Under the pieces are notes generated by a model that did not search any database, was not told the DNA's origin, and saw only the letters and a program-made list of their open reading frames with translations. Shown here piece after piece: positions 35,903 to 46,639 of a stretch of DNA of 64,000 nucleotides. The stretch's first letter is position 1; each line of letters starts with the position of its first letter. Source of the DNA: Protopterus annectens (taxonomy: Eukaryota > Chordata > Ceratodontiformes > Protopteridae); assembly GCF_019279795.1 (NCBI RefSeq), contig NC_056743.1:1782095466-1782159465 (forward strand). The letters are read 5' to 3'. A program made the position numbers and the translations under genes.

Positions 35903-37297
35903 TTAAAAATCTGGACATGTTATACTGTGCATATATAATGCATTTGTTGTTTTTTTGTTCCTTATGTCCCTATTCTGCTCATTAATTCTCTCTCTCAATT
36001 TCCTTATGGTCTTACCTATATAGAAGGCGGTACAGGACAGGCATGTGGCTATGTAAATAACTTGCTTAGTGTTACAATTCACGTAACCTGGCCATCTGAT
36101 AGCCCTATTGTATCCTTTTATGGCAACATAAGGCCCATCATTTATATATCTACAAGTTTTACAAAAGCCACATTTTTTCATACATGACTTTTTGTATGTT
36201 TCTTCAAACTCAAACATGTCTTTTAGATTTTTACCCCTACTATATACTATTGTAGGTGCTTTACCTATTTTTTCAATAATATCTAAATCATTACTAAAAA
36301 CTCTGTCCCATGCTTCTTTTACCACTTCTGTTATAAATTTGGTACTATCATTAAATGGTAGAGTTAGTGAGCATGCCATATTTTTGTTCGTAGTTGACTT
36401 ATTAACATTTTCAACTTTACCAACTATTAAAATAGGTCTGAAAAAATCATTCCTCTTATTCAAAATTTCCTTTTTTGTACTATTAATAAGGTGATCTGGA
36501 TATCCTCTATCCGAAAACATACTACATAGAAAATGTAACTCTTTTGTGAAAACAGAATCCTCACTTATTATTCCTGACATTCTCACCATTTGGCCTTTAA
36601 CCAAATTTTGTTTTTGAAAATGTGGGTGGCAACTTTTAAAATGCAAATATGAATTTGAGAATGTTTTTTTACGAAATATATTGGATTCAATCTTCCCTTC
36701 CTTTTTGTAAATATTCAAATCCAAATATTCGCATTTGTCTACCTCTATATTATAAGTAAATTTCAAAAAGGAAGTAGTGTTTCCCAAATAGTCATTGAAT
36801 TCTATCATCTCTTCTTTATTGCCTTTCCAAACCAGTAGTATGTCATCCAAAAATCTTACATATAACACCACCTTTGACCAATATTCACTATTCAATACAT
36901 ATTGTTGCTCCCATTTAGCCAAAACTAAGTTGGCGTATACTGGAGCACACCTAGCACCCATCGCAACACCTGAATTTTGTTTAAAATATTCACCATCTTG
37001 TTGAAAGAAATTGTTGTGGAGAATCATCTCCATAAACTCAGTTAATAACTTTCTTTTCACCGTATGATGTTTACCAAACATTTCAAGACTATTTTCAAAC
37101 ATCTCAAGTCCTATGTCGTGGGATATCACTGAAAACAGATTTATAATGTCTATAGTCACCAAATATGTGTCCATAGAAATTTTACCCATATGTTCATGTA
37201 ATATTTCAAGACAATGCCACGAATCTTTTAAAATATAATTAATATTATTCAACACTTCTTTACAATTAATATCAATATAATGTGCTATAGTCTCCAT
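35903..37297 (-). pseudogene. PLE2 polyprotein, long copy: RT plus GIY-YIG
   Basis: Open for 464 codons from an internal ATG at 37297; the true N-terminus is missing because the copy is 5'-truncated. RT: YLVTIDIINLFSVI (motif A), VAMGARCAPVYANL, catalytic FLDDILLVWKG (about 36825-36855) and CEYLDLNIYKKEGK. Then a Cys cluster (KKCGFCKTCRYI) and GIY-YIG (VIYIATCLSCTAFYIGKTIR, then RERINEQ; the His of the other arm's RINEH is Gln here). A TAA at about 35903, where the right arm has AAA, truncates about 70 C-terminal residues. The protein copies by target-primed reverse transcription with its own nickase. This truncated copy cannot. Confidence 0.93.
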
Positions 37298-37339
37298 TTT
37301 TGATTAATTTGCAGCTAAAAAAAATTCTCAAATTCATAT

Positions 37340-38265
37340 TTGCATTTTAAAAGTTGCCACCCACATTTTCAAAAACAAAATTTGGTTAAAGGCCAAATGG
37401 TGAGAATGTCAAGAATAATAAGTGAGGATTCTGTTTTCACAAAAGAGTTAAATTTTCTATGTAGTATGTTTTCGGATAGAGGATATCCAGATCACCTTAT
37501 TAATAGTTCAAAAAAGGAAATTTTGAATAAGAGGAATGATTTTTTCAGACCTATTTTAATAGTTGGTAAAGTTGAAAATGTTAATAAGTCAACTACGAAC
37601 AAAAATATGGCATGCTCACTAACTCTACCATTTAATGATAGTACCAAATTTATAACAGAAGTGGTAAAAGATGCATGGGACAGAGTTTTTAGTAATGATT
37701 TAGATATTATTGAAAAAATAGGTAAAGCACCTACAATAGTATATAGTAGGGGTAAAAATCTAAAAGACATGTTTGAGTTTGAAGAAACATACAAAAAGTC
37801 ATGTATGAAAAAATGTGGCTTTTGTAAAACTTGTAGATATATAAATGATGGGCCTTATGTTGCCATAAAAGGATACAATAGGGCTATCGGATGGCCAGGT
37901 TACGTGAATTGTAACACTAAGCAAGTTATTTACATAGCCACATGCCTGTCCTGTACCGCCTTCTATATAGGTAAGACCATAAGGAAATTGAGAGAGAGAA
38001 TTAATGAGCACAATAGGGACATAAGGAACAAAAAACAACAAATGCATTATATATGCACAGTACAACATGTCCAGATTTTAAAAAAATTTTGTTTTTCCTT
38101 ATTGACAGAGTACCTGAAACATGTGTCAAGGAAGGGGATGTAAACAATCTTTTAGAGATGAAAGAATGTCTATGGCAATTTAGATTAAACGCTAGTAGTA
38201 AACCAGGCATTAATGAATACATCTCCATCAGTAGCTTTTTGAAAATTAAATCGTACATTATTTAA
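37340..38265 (+). pseudogene. PLE2 polyprotein, inverted 3' partner copy
   Basis: Starts mid-protein at HFKSCHPHFQKQNL, so it lacks the RT catalytic core and keeps only the region after it, the Cys cluster and the GIY-YIG domain (RINEH intact). A one-base loss in an A-run near 38035 (six A where the left arm has seven) shifts the frame. The rest (CPDFKKILFFLIDRVPETCV to FLKIKSYII) is in another frame. The two arms carry different lesions, so each decayed independently after insertion. Confidence 0.92.
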
Positions 38266-38777
38266 ATGGAATTTTTCATATATTATACATTTTACAGATT
38301 GTAGGAATTTTTAGATATATATTTTATATGTAGTAACACTATTTATGACTAACTACTTTATTATTGTATTTATTTCTATTTCTATTTTTATAAGTTTATT
38401 TACATATATTTACATTTTATACATTTCCAAACACACTTACATATACATATGCATGTTTTAAACTTATTTATTTATTTATTATATATACACACACTAATTA
38501 CATATTTATACTATTTACAAAAATGAAATATAATATTTTTTAATTAATATTGTAAGATATTTATGGATTTTTACATACCCAAAACACAAATTTTTAATTG
38601 CAAATTTATTACTAGACACCACCCTTTCAGTCAAAAATGAAAAGGTTTATTTCTGTATTTTATATTTACAAAATGAAGTTGAGTTCATATGTTTTACGTG
38701 TTTAAACCTTAATGATCGATGTATAATTGGAGTCAATTAAGTGATGACTATAAAAGGCAACTGCTCCGTTAAACCTG

Positions 38778-38822
38778 TACTCTGATGAAACCCAGCATAG
38801 AGCCGGGTGAAAGTGCTCAGTG
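38778..38822 (+). ncRNA. Hammerhead ribozyme-like motif, right arm of PLE2
   Basis: Same layout as the left arm motif (TACT, CTGATGA, ACCC/GGGT, GAAA, C, AGTG). One change in the tiny stem III (GTGC for GCGC) keeps its closing A-T pair. Confidence 0.7.
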
Positions 38823-38887
38823 AATGTTTTGTTTTTCGTGTATTAAATATTAGAGTGACTCAGTGGTCTGGTGTAGCTTTACTTTCT

Positions 38888-38904
38888 ATGATCTGGAGAT
38901 AGTA
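38888..38904 (+). repeat. Target-site duplication of PLE2, right copy
   Basis: Exact match of 35055-35071. The next six bases (GAGCAC) are still Harbinger transposase, and the LINE fragment begins at about 38911. Confidence 0.92.
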
Positions 38905-38910
38905 GAGCAC

Positions 38911-39653
38911 ATCTCTCCTTTGATAATCATATTGCCAAGGTGGTTAGAAAATCCTTCTATGTGGCCCACCTCATCACAAAAGGGTTCGCATCTAGAACAA
39001 AAGGGGTTATTGTGCCTCTCTACTCAACACTCATTAGACCCATCATAGAATACAATGCTCCATTTGGGATGTACCTTACAAGACGCCTGCAACAGCTGGA
39101 AAGACCACAAAAGTACCTCACCAAGAGGATTACTGGCCTCAAACAGATGCCCTATGCAGCCCGACTCAAGAAACTCCAGCTGTACTCGGTTGCATACCGC
39201 TTACTCAGAGGTGATCTCTGCCTGACATACAAGGCCACGTCCAACCCAGAATTGATGGACATGCTCCACCTAAAAAAAAAAAAAACAAATCCCGGAGAGC
39301 CACACACTCTAGAGATATAAACATAACCACAACGATAAATAGGACATGCTGGAGGGATAGATTCCTATCCCAGAGACTCCCCATGCTTTGGAACAGGATT
39401 CCAATATACATCAGGCAGAGCCCCTCATTAACACTCTTCAAGAGAAACCTTGATGGGTGGATGGGAAACAGAAAATTTACCCCAGGGATCACTGCAGTGG
39501 CTCTGCTGGACAGTGGCACAGGGAACTAATGGCTCTGCTGGACAGAGGCATAGGGAATTAATCTAAGGGGGTGGCGAAAGCCAACACATTCTGGCTAGGC
39601 TTATAAATGCCCTTGGGCAGATAGCCTAGTACTTCCCTATGAACCTATGAACC
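38911..39653 (+). mobile_element. 5'-truncated LINE inside transposase copy D
   Basis: Last part of the CR1/L2-like LINE: RT thumb (VRKSFYVAHLITKGFASRTK, then IIEYNAPFGMYLTRRLQQL, then MPYAARLKKLQLYSVAYRLL), a poly-A interruption near 39272, the 3' UTR and the terminal CCTATGAACCTATGAACCT. Splits the transposase frame between GAGCAC and the CTTACAGGGTGGACAG resumption. No clear target duplication, as is usual for CR1-type insertions. About 90% similar by eye to the 58.37-59.09 kb copy. Confidence 0.92.
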
Positions 39654-39659
39654 TCTTAC

Positions 39660-40645
39660 AGGGTGGACAGGGACATCCTACAGCAACTTGTGGAGCTGTG
39701 CCAGCCACGCCTCAGAGCCAGAACAAACAAAGGGGAACCCATCCCAGTGGATACAAAGGTATGTATAAGCCTGAGAATACTAGCTACAGGTACCTTTCAA
39801 AGACCAACTGGGGATATCATGGGTATCTCACAGGCATCAGCATCCAGGGTACTACACCAGTTCCTGGATGCCATGTTAACACATGCCAATGAGCACACAT
39901 ACTTCCCCCGAATGCAGGAGGAGTTGGCCAGCAATATGTGTCTCTTCCACCATGTGGCAGAATACCCGGAGATAATGGGTGCAATAGACTGCACCCACAT
40001 ACACATCAAGTCACTAGCCGATGAGCAGGGTAGGCGCTACATAAACCCCAGGAGATACCCCTCCATCAACTGCCAGGTCATGTGCAATGCCCAGGGCATT
40101 ATCATGGATGTGTGTGCTGACAGCCCTGGAAGCTATCACGACTCCCACATCTGGCATGCCTCACAGCTGTATCAGGTATTTGCCAGGGGGACATCCCAAA
40201 TGGCCACCTGGTGGGGGATGCTGGCTATGCACTGGAACTGTGGATGATGACTCTCTTCAGAAATGCACACACACCCATGCAGGAATGCTATAATGAGGCA
40301 CATGCACAAACCAGAATCATCATAGAGCATGTGTTTGGGATGCTGAAATCATGGTTCCATTGCTTGGACATATCTGGAGAAGCCTTGCAGTACTCTCCAG
40401 GCATGTGTGCCCACATCTTCATAGTATGTACCATGCTGCACAATATGATCCTGCAGAAACAGCTGCAGCAGGGACAGAATGGTGAAGGCCCTCAAAGCTC
40501 ACCACCATTGCCAAGGGCCCCACAGGCACAGAGGTACTCAGACCACGAACACCCTGAGCCAGCCCCAGTAGGCAGACGGAGGCATGCCCAGTATGCCCGT
40601 GCCTTGGCAAGGAGGGAAAGTATAGCACAAGCACTGACAGTGTAG
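39660..40645 (+). pseudogene. HARBI1-like transposase, copy D, main part
   Basis: Continues from 35071/38910. VDRDILQQLVELC, ATGTFQRPTGDIMGISQASA (HTH-like region), then FLDAMLTHANEHTYFP. First catalytic Asp in MGAIDCTHIHIKSL (about 39980), YINPRRYPSINCQVMC, second in SPGSYHDSHIWHASQLYQ (about 40135), then a frameshift near 40215. It resumes with GDAGYALELWMMTLFRNAHT. The third acid is in RIIIEHVFGMLKSWF (about 40325), where most family members have IER. The tail is acidic/proline-rich then Arg-rich (PAPVGRRRHAQYARALARRE), stop 40645. Apart from the two insertions and one shift it is the best-preserved transposase here and retains all three acidic residues. Confidence 0.93.
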
Positions 40646-40861
40646 GCACCTAGGGACTGACACCTTTCTCCACCTGCACATACAGTAAAAATGGATGGCA
40701 CACACACAAGACTACCTGTAAATTGTCATGCATAGGTCATCTACTGTGTGCATCCAACATAGGCAGCCCTCAACTATTGCGCACACAACTGCCATTGGCA
40801 CAAGGTAAGTCAACACCTGAACAGTAAATCAAGCTATCAGCATGTGCTGATAATGTATGCA
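40646..40861 (+). other. 3' flank of Harbinger copy D
   Basis: Matches 14970-15117 on the minus strand after the copy C stop (shared TGCATCCAACATAGGCAGCC type block at about 40750), so the element extends at least this far beyond the gene. Terminal inverted repeats not located. The next LINE starts immediately at 40862. Confidence 0.6.
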
Positions 40862-43850
40862 TAGGTTCATAGGTAGGTACTTGGCCAACTGCCAGAGGCC
40901 ATTGATAAGCCTAGCCAAAATGTGCCAGCTTTTGCCACCCCATTAATTCATTAACTGTCCCTCTGTGGAGCAGAGCCAATGACGGGGTCCCTGGGGTGTA
41001 TCTACTGTTCCCCATCCAATCTTCAAGGTTTCTCTTGAAGAGTGTTAGTGAGGGGCTCTGTATAATGTAGTTAGGGATGCTGTTCCAAAGTATGGGGAGT
41101 GTCTGTATTAGGAATCCATCCTTCCAGCATCTTTCAGTTATTGTTGTGGCAAGGTTCAGCTCACTACAGTGTGTGGTTCACTGTGACATGGATTCCCATA
41201 GGTGGAACATATCCATTAAGCCTGAGTTCGACATGGCTGTGTTGGCCAGCAGAGATCATCTCTGGGTAAATGAGATGCCACTGAGTAAAGTAGGAGTTTA
41301 TTCAGTCTGGCTGCATAGGGCATATGTTTGAGGCCAGTAATCCCCTTGGCGATGTACATTCCTGGACCTTCCAGCTGTTGGAAGTGTCTTCTGAGGTACA
41401 TCCCAAATGGGTTATTATACCCTATGATGGGACTGATGAGTGATGAGTAAAGGGACACTATAACCCCAGTATGTCTTGATGGGAACCCTTTAGTAATCAT
41501 ATGGCCTACATAGAAGGATGTACAAACTACTTTGGAGATATGATTGTAAAAGGAGAGATCACTATCTACCTTAGTCCCCAGACACCCCATTATCTTGTCC
41601 GTATTAAAGTGGCTGCCACTTATGTGTTAATATGTGGGTGGAATGACCATGCAGTTAGTGACACTTAGCTGGAGGCCATTACTTTGACACCCTGTGTCAG
41701 TCTCTGTGAGGCCCCTTGAGGGATGTCTGTGTCAGCTGGACTATCAATCATGGCTCCCAGTTCACAGTCATTGCCAAACATGGTCTGCCATAGTCCACCT
41801 GTGTTTGCCTGTACCTCTGAGAAGTGTATGCCAAACAGTAGAGCTCCCAGGACTGAGTCCTGTGGGACACCAGTTGTGACTGATCAAGAGTTGGACCTGG
41901 ATACCGCTAGTCATACCATGTGGGTTCTGTGTGTAAACCCATTGGCAACCCGACCTGTGATGTGTGGGTGTATGTACAGGCTGGTGTGTTTATCAATAAT
42001 ACCTGAGTGGGGCATGGTGTCAAAAGCCTTGGCGAGGTCCAGGTAGTATGTGTGAACCACCTCCCCCCTCATCTAACTTCTTGGTGACTGTATGTAAGAC
42101 GTCAAACAGGTTCAGTAGGCATGAACTGCACTCAACCAAGCTGACCTGGGTTGGGTCACATGTTTGGTGGTTACCAATGTCTTTGTTAATGACTGCCATG
42201 AGGATGCACTCCATACCATTGCAGGACAGGCTAGTCAGGCTTATGGGGTGGTAGTTACAATGGTCAGTTGTGATTCCACCTTGATGGAGTGGAATAACTG
42301 TTGCCACGAGCCATTGTATGAGCATGTAGCCGGTGGAGAGGCTGAGGTTGAAAAGCTTAGTTAGGTGGGGGGGGGGGTCAAGTTGTCTTGTACTGTTTGC
42401 AAGATGCAGTCTGGGACAACATCTGTCTCCATTGATGCTGTGTTCTGCTGTTAGAGATGGCCATTTCCACCTGTGTGTCTCTGATGTGTGGGATACTGTA
42501 CCTTTCGGGTAGTGTTGTGGGCTCTTTAGGGGGTGAAGTATGCACTGAATGTATCTGCAAGGATATTGGTGATATCAGTAGGGTCAGCATATTTTGTGCT
42601 ATATTTCACCGGCACAGTGCAAATCTGTGTGTCACCACTTAGATCTTTGACATAGCCAAAGAAGGCTTTGTGGTTATCTTTCGAATCCTTACGTATTTTC
42701 CTGATGATGTTAGCCTTGGATGATTTCATGAGAGACCTACTTATCATACTAATAGTGGTCATGGATGTCTGCCCTTCGTGGGATTTGCTGTTTGTCTGGA
42801 ACACTGTCCTACTTCTGTAGTATAACCTATTTATTGCAGGGGTCCACCAGACTGGTGTCCTTGTCTAAGAGGAGTGAGTCTTGGTTTACCAGTGATGGTA
42901 CAATCCATACATCCGTGTAGGTGCTTATAGATTGCATTTGTAAATCTGTCTGTATCTTGAGCAGTGTTTCCCCTTAGCGTGGGGGCTGTGAAACCCCCCA
43001 CCCCTGTCTCTAGTAGTGTAAATTTAGCTGCAGGAAAGGTATACACTGTGGTGTCCGTGAGAGGGGGAGATGTTTGGGTGTGGAAACAGTGAATAGTTCA
43101 TGGTCAGATCTAACCAGTGACTGGTTAACCTCTGCTGTGGTGCACCTGTTGCCCATGTTGGTGATGACCACTTCTAGTTTGTTTCCACCCCTCATTAGGG
43201 GGGTTACCACCTGATACAGGGCATATGAGGTGATAAATTCCAGGAAGCGCTGGGCCTGGAAGTTAGTACTTGAGTAAGTTTCCCAGTTAATGGTAGGGTA
43301 GTTGACATCGACCAATGCCAGGGTGTGCATTAGGACTGTCATGTTCTCCACTGTCTCCAGGTAGGTGGAGTGGTGGTCCTGAATCATGGAGGGTGATCTG
43401 TAGCAGGTCACAGTTTACATTGCAGTTGTGGCTGATCTTAGCTGCACTTGGATGATCTCAGAGCTATCATGCTGCCCCACTAACCTGGAGGTGTAGGTAT
43501 CCCTAATGAATATGGATACACCCCCTCCATGTCTGTGTCAGTCCATGTTCTGTGGCTGAAATGTGTGGTATGGGTTGTAGTCTGGTAGTGCTGGTGTGCT
43601 CTCAGGAGCCTTAAGACAGGTCTCAGTTACTGCATAGATGTTGACGTTGTCCATCCTGAGGAGTGCTGTGAGGGCATGCATGTTGTGATCGCAACCCCTG
43701 GTGTTGAGTAGCATAACCCTCATTGATTCTGCTATTGTGCTGTTCATGGAGCTGGTATTCACCTTTGAGACTCTCCTAAAAAGGCACCATGGGGGCGTCA
43801 ATATCCTTGGCCAGTATTCCAAAGCCTAAGGCTGACACATAGGCCGGTAT
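40862..43850 (-). mobile_element. Near-complete LINE, copy H
   Basis: Minus strand from the pre-EN leader (43850; GAATACTGGCCAAGG block) to the ATAGGTTCATAGGTAGG terminus at 40862. EN: AVTETCLKAPESTPALPDYN, then a DVNYPTINWE box where the long copy has DFN, and SLVRSDHELF. Linker and RT segments follow through 42.3-41.2 kb (YHPISLTSLSCNGMECILM and others). Several frameshifts and stops. Its leader lacks the 622-bp monomers found in front of the 56-kb copy. Confidence 0.9.
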
Positions 43851-44104
43851 GGTATTATTGAATGCATGTTTACCATCTGTGCTTGTTTCTCATCTCTCCT
43901 GTAGGTAACCTACTGGTAAGCAATAGAAAGCCTTCAACTTATACAAGTCTTCTAGCTTCCAAGATAGGCTTTTGGAGTAACTAAGTATCAGTGTTCTGTT
44001 TGTTCTTGCTGTACTTAACTGTTTTCTGACTACATGGTGATTTCTCACTGTATGTTGTGATCTGAAAGTCTGTTTATTCACATATTATGGCTATGATGTC
44101 CTGC

Positions 44105-44515
44105 ACTTTAGAGGTTCACAGATAGCCTACTACCTATCTGCCTAAGGGCAATTAGAAGCATAGCTACAGTGTGTTGGCTTTCTCCACACCATTGATGAAG
44201 TAACTGAGTCTCTGTCAAGCATAGCCAATGAAGCAATTCCAGGCAGAGTTGCTGGAAGCTGTTGTGGACTGGGGTGGTGGAGGGTGATAGGGGCCCTCAG
44301 TGATCTAAAGAGGGCATGTTAATGTGACAATTCAACACCATTCAATTTCCCCAACAGGTCTTGCAGCTATCAAACTGGACAGGCTCCCCCACCCCCTGGC
44401 TGTATGGTTCTGGGACACACAATCCCAGGGGTGTATATTCTGTTACCCATTCACACAACAAGGTTTCCCTTGAAGTGTGTCAGTGAGGGGCTATGCCTAA
44501 TGTAGTTAGGAATGT
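44105..44515 (-). mobile_element. LINE 3'-end fragment, itself interrupted
   Basis: Minus-strand 3' UTR blocks of the same LINE at 44105-44200 (tail and GCCTACTACCTATCTGCC type sequence) and 44395-44513 (GTCAGTGAGGGGCT block), separated by about 180 bp of other sequence. Confidence 0.75.
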
Positions 44516-44664
44516 AATTTATTGTCTAACATTGCATTTGTTTTATGTAGTTATTTCAAGAGTAAGTGAAGCTCAGTGGGTTTGGGGGCCTCCGCCCTTT
44601 GCTTAGCCTAGCTTACACTAGAAATCATCTAAATAGGAAATAGGCGGGAGCAACGTTAATGTCA

Positions 44665-44735
44665 ATAGTGTAATGGTTACAGCATCTGCATAATATCTGT
44701 GCAATCGAGGTGAAAATCCCAATAAAGTCAGGGAT
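44665..44735 (+). mobile_element. Degenerate tRNA-like SINE head
   Basis: TAGTGTAATGGTTACAGCAT (A-box-like) and ATCGAGGTGAAAATCCC (damaged B box). Orientation is toward the minus-strand head at 45.1 kb, so it may be the other end of the same fold-back type element. Confidence 0.5.
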
Positions 44736-44934
44736 GTTTATCATGTTAAAAAGTATACCTTAACCACAGCTTGCATATATAGGTAGCAATTGTCTGTATA
44801 ATAAACATTTAAAACACCCATATAAACCCATGTGTGCTGGAGAGTAAAGTCAACAGAGAATGTAATGTCATGTCAGCACATAGAGAGATGTTACTTCACT
44901 GACATGTATATATTCTGAGTAGTCAGCGGATGTG

Positions 44935-45145
44935 GCAATGTTTGCGCACACGTTATATGTTACAAAGTTTGTTTAACTGTGTTTAACCACTGCTATAATA
45001 TCACACAAACACTTTTAAACATGCTTAGAACTGCTTAAATGAGCCTTATTCTGGAGTAAAAAACAATTTTGAAGCATTGCAGGTGTTGAACCCTAGACCA
45101 TACACGCTATAGTCATGGGACTTACCACTAAGCCATCTGAGGTGC
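44935..45145 (-). mobile_element. tRNA-headed SINE-like element, minus strand
   Basis: Minus strand: CTCAGATGGCTTAGTGGTAA (A box), GTCTAGGGTTCAACACC (B box), then CCAGAATAAGGCTCATTTAA and GCAGTTCTAAGCATGTTT. The last blocks match the body of the 45974-46358 element, so they belong to one family. Confidence 0.65.
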
Positions 45146-45318
45146 ATACATGTATCACACTCTTTAGACTACACCTTATACCATATGCATTCCACTGTAA
45201 TGACCACAAATGGGACAATCACTTTGTGTACATATGTACAGTACATTGTAATGTACTATAGTTTGTGAACCAATACATACAAGTCTACATATGTATTACT
45301 CTTACAAATTAATATATG

Positions 45319-45503
<185 letters not shown>

Positions 45504-45973
45504 TACAGTTACATCAATAGCCATATATATAAACATCTATGAACACACTTCGTGACACAGAAGCAATCTAAAGGAGTTGAAGTGTACACAAAACACATGC
45601 AGCTCTGGTATCATAACTATTAATATTAACCTAATTCACCATAGAAGGGATGGCTGTTGTGTATGTGAAGATTGGGGCGGGGGAGGAATGATGGGTAATG
45701 AAATCATGCATCAAGGAGAGCCTGGCTCGGATGTTCAATAAGTGAACTGGAGGGGTATACATGGAGTATTGGGACAATATAAAAAGGGCACAAAACAATA
45801 ACCTTTCTCATTCATAACATACCCTGTCATGTCACATTGCAACACCTAATTTCACAAACATATGAACATTAACATGTATCAGACATATGTACACCAACTG
45901 ACTGTCACATTTGTTTTCAGTAGTGAGGAATGCCTGTAGTAAAATGTATATTCTAAACAGCACATTTCTACAT

Positions 45974-46358
45974 ATCTCAGATGCCTTAATGGTAAAGTCA
46001 GTGATTGTGGTCTTCATTGTTCCAGGTTCAAGGGCTGTTAAGTTATTTTGAGGGCCAGAATAAGGGCTGTTGGTTGCAGGTTTATTAAAGCAGTTGTAAG
46101 CAGGTTTCCATGGGTTTGTATGATGGTAAGTGGTGCTTAAACACAGTTAAACAGAGAAGCACTTCACAGGTCTAACCTTTGCTTAACATCACACAGACCA
46201 CGGGCAAACCTGCTTACAACCACTTAAATGTGCATTATTCACAATTTCCCTACCAGTGCCTACTCTGAGAGGTAAAATAATAACACCTTTCAGAATTAGA
46301 ACCTGCAACCATGTATTCTATCCTCATAGTAACCTACCACTTAGCTATCTGAGATGTA
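45974..46358. mobile_element. Palindromic element with a tRNA-like head at each end
   Basis: Left head on plus: ATCTCAGATGCCTTAATGGT and CCAGGTTCAAGGGCTG. Right head on minus: ATCTCAGATAGCTAAGTGGT and GGTTGCAGGTTCTAATTCTG. The bodies are inverted matches (GTTGTAAGCAGGTTT at about 46095 and AAACCTGCTTACAAC at about 46205) and meet at a near-palindromic centre (GTGGTGCTTAAACAC / GAAGCACTTCAC). Either two SINEs inserted tail to tail, or a fold-back element built from a tRNA-headed unit. Confidence 0.65.
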
Positions 46359-46549
46359 TCGATGCCAGGTGTATATGCAGACAGGTTAAAACACAAAAGG
46401 GAGGAATGTGTTGAAATAGGACAATCTGTCATGTACCCAATATATACAGATCTACATATATATATGTAGATATATAGATAGGTTAAAAACATCTACACAT
46501 CTATGGAGGCACAGATAAACGTATGCAATAATATATATTAGATTTATAT

Positions 46550-46552
<3 letters not shown>

Positions 46553-46630
<78 letters not shown>
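46553..46630. repeat. (CA)n(TA)n(CA)n compound microsatellite
   Basis: CA about 46553-46580, TA about 46581-46611, CA about 46612-46630. Confidence 0.95.
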
Positions 46631-46639
46631 TACATACAT

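Larger units (their letters stand above)
35072..38887. mobile_element. Penelope-like element PLE2, inverted-partner insertion
   Basis: A 3.8-kb insertion made of one 5'-truncated copy on the minus strand (35072 to about 37322) joined to a shorter 3' copy on the plus strand (37323-38887). Both 3' ends point outward. The arms (35072-36664 and 37323-38887) are near-identical over about 1.57 kb, with 658 bp unique to the longer copy between them. The whole is flanked by an exact 17-bp duplication of the Harbinger transposase gene. Inverted partner copies are a known habit of Penelope-like elements. Confidence 0.93.
37323..38887 (+). repeat. Right arm of ~1.57-kb inverted repeat
   Basis: Near-identical reverse complement of 35072-36664. 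Only scattered substitutions and small indels are visible. Transcription through both arms would give a long hairpin RNA with a 658-nt loop. Confidence 0.93.

Noticed and set aside
39770-39812. Intron in transposase D (AAGGTATGT ... CTACAGGT)
   Set aside because: The segment is coding in all three transposase copies (ATGTFQ-type motif conserved), so the splice-like sites are coincidental.
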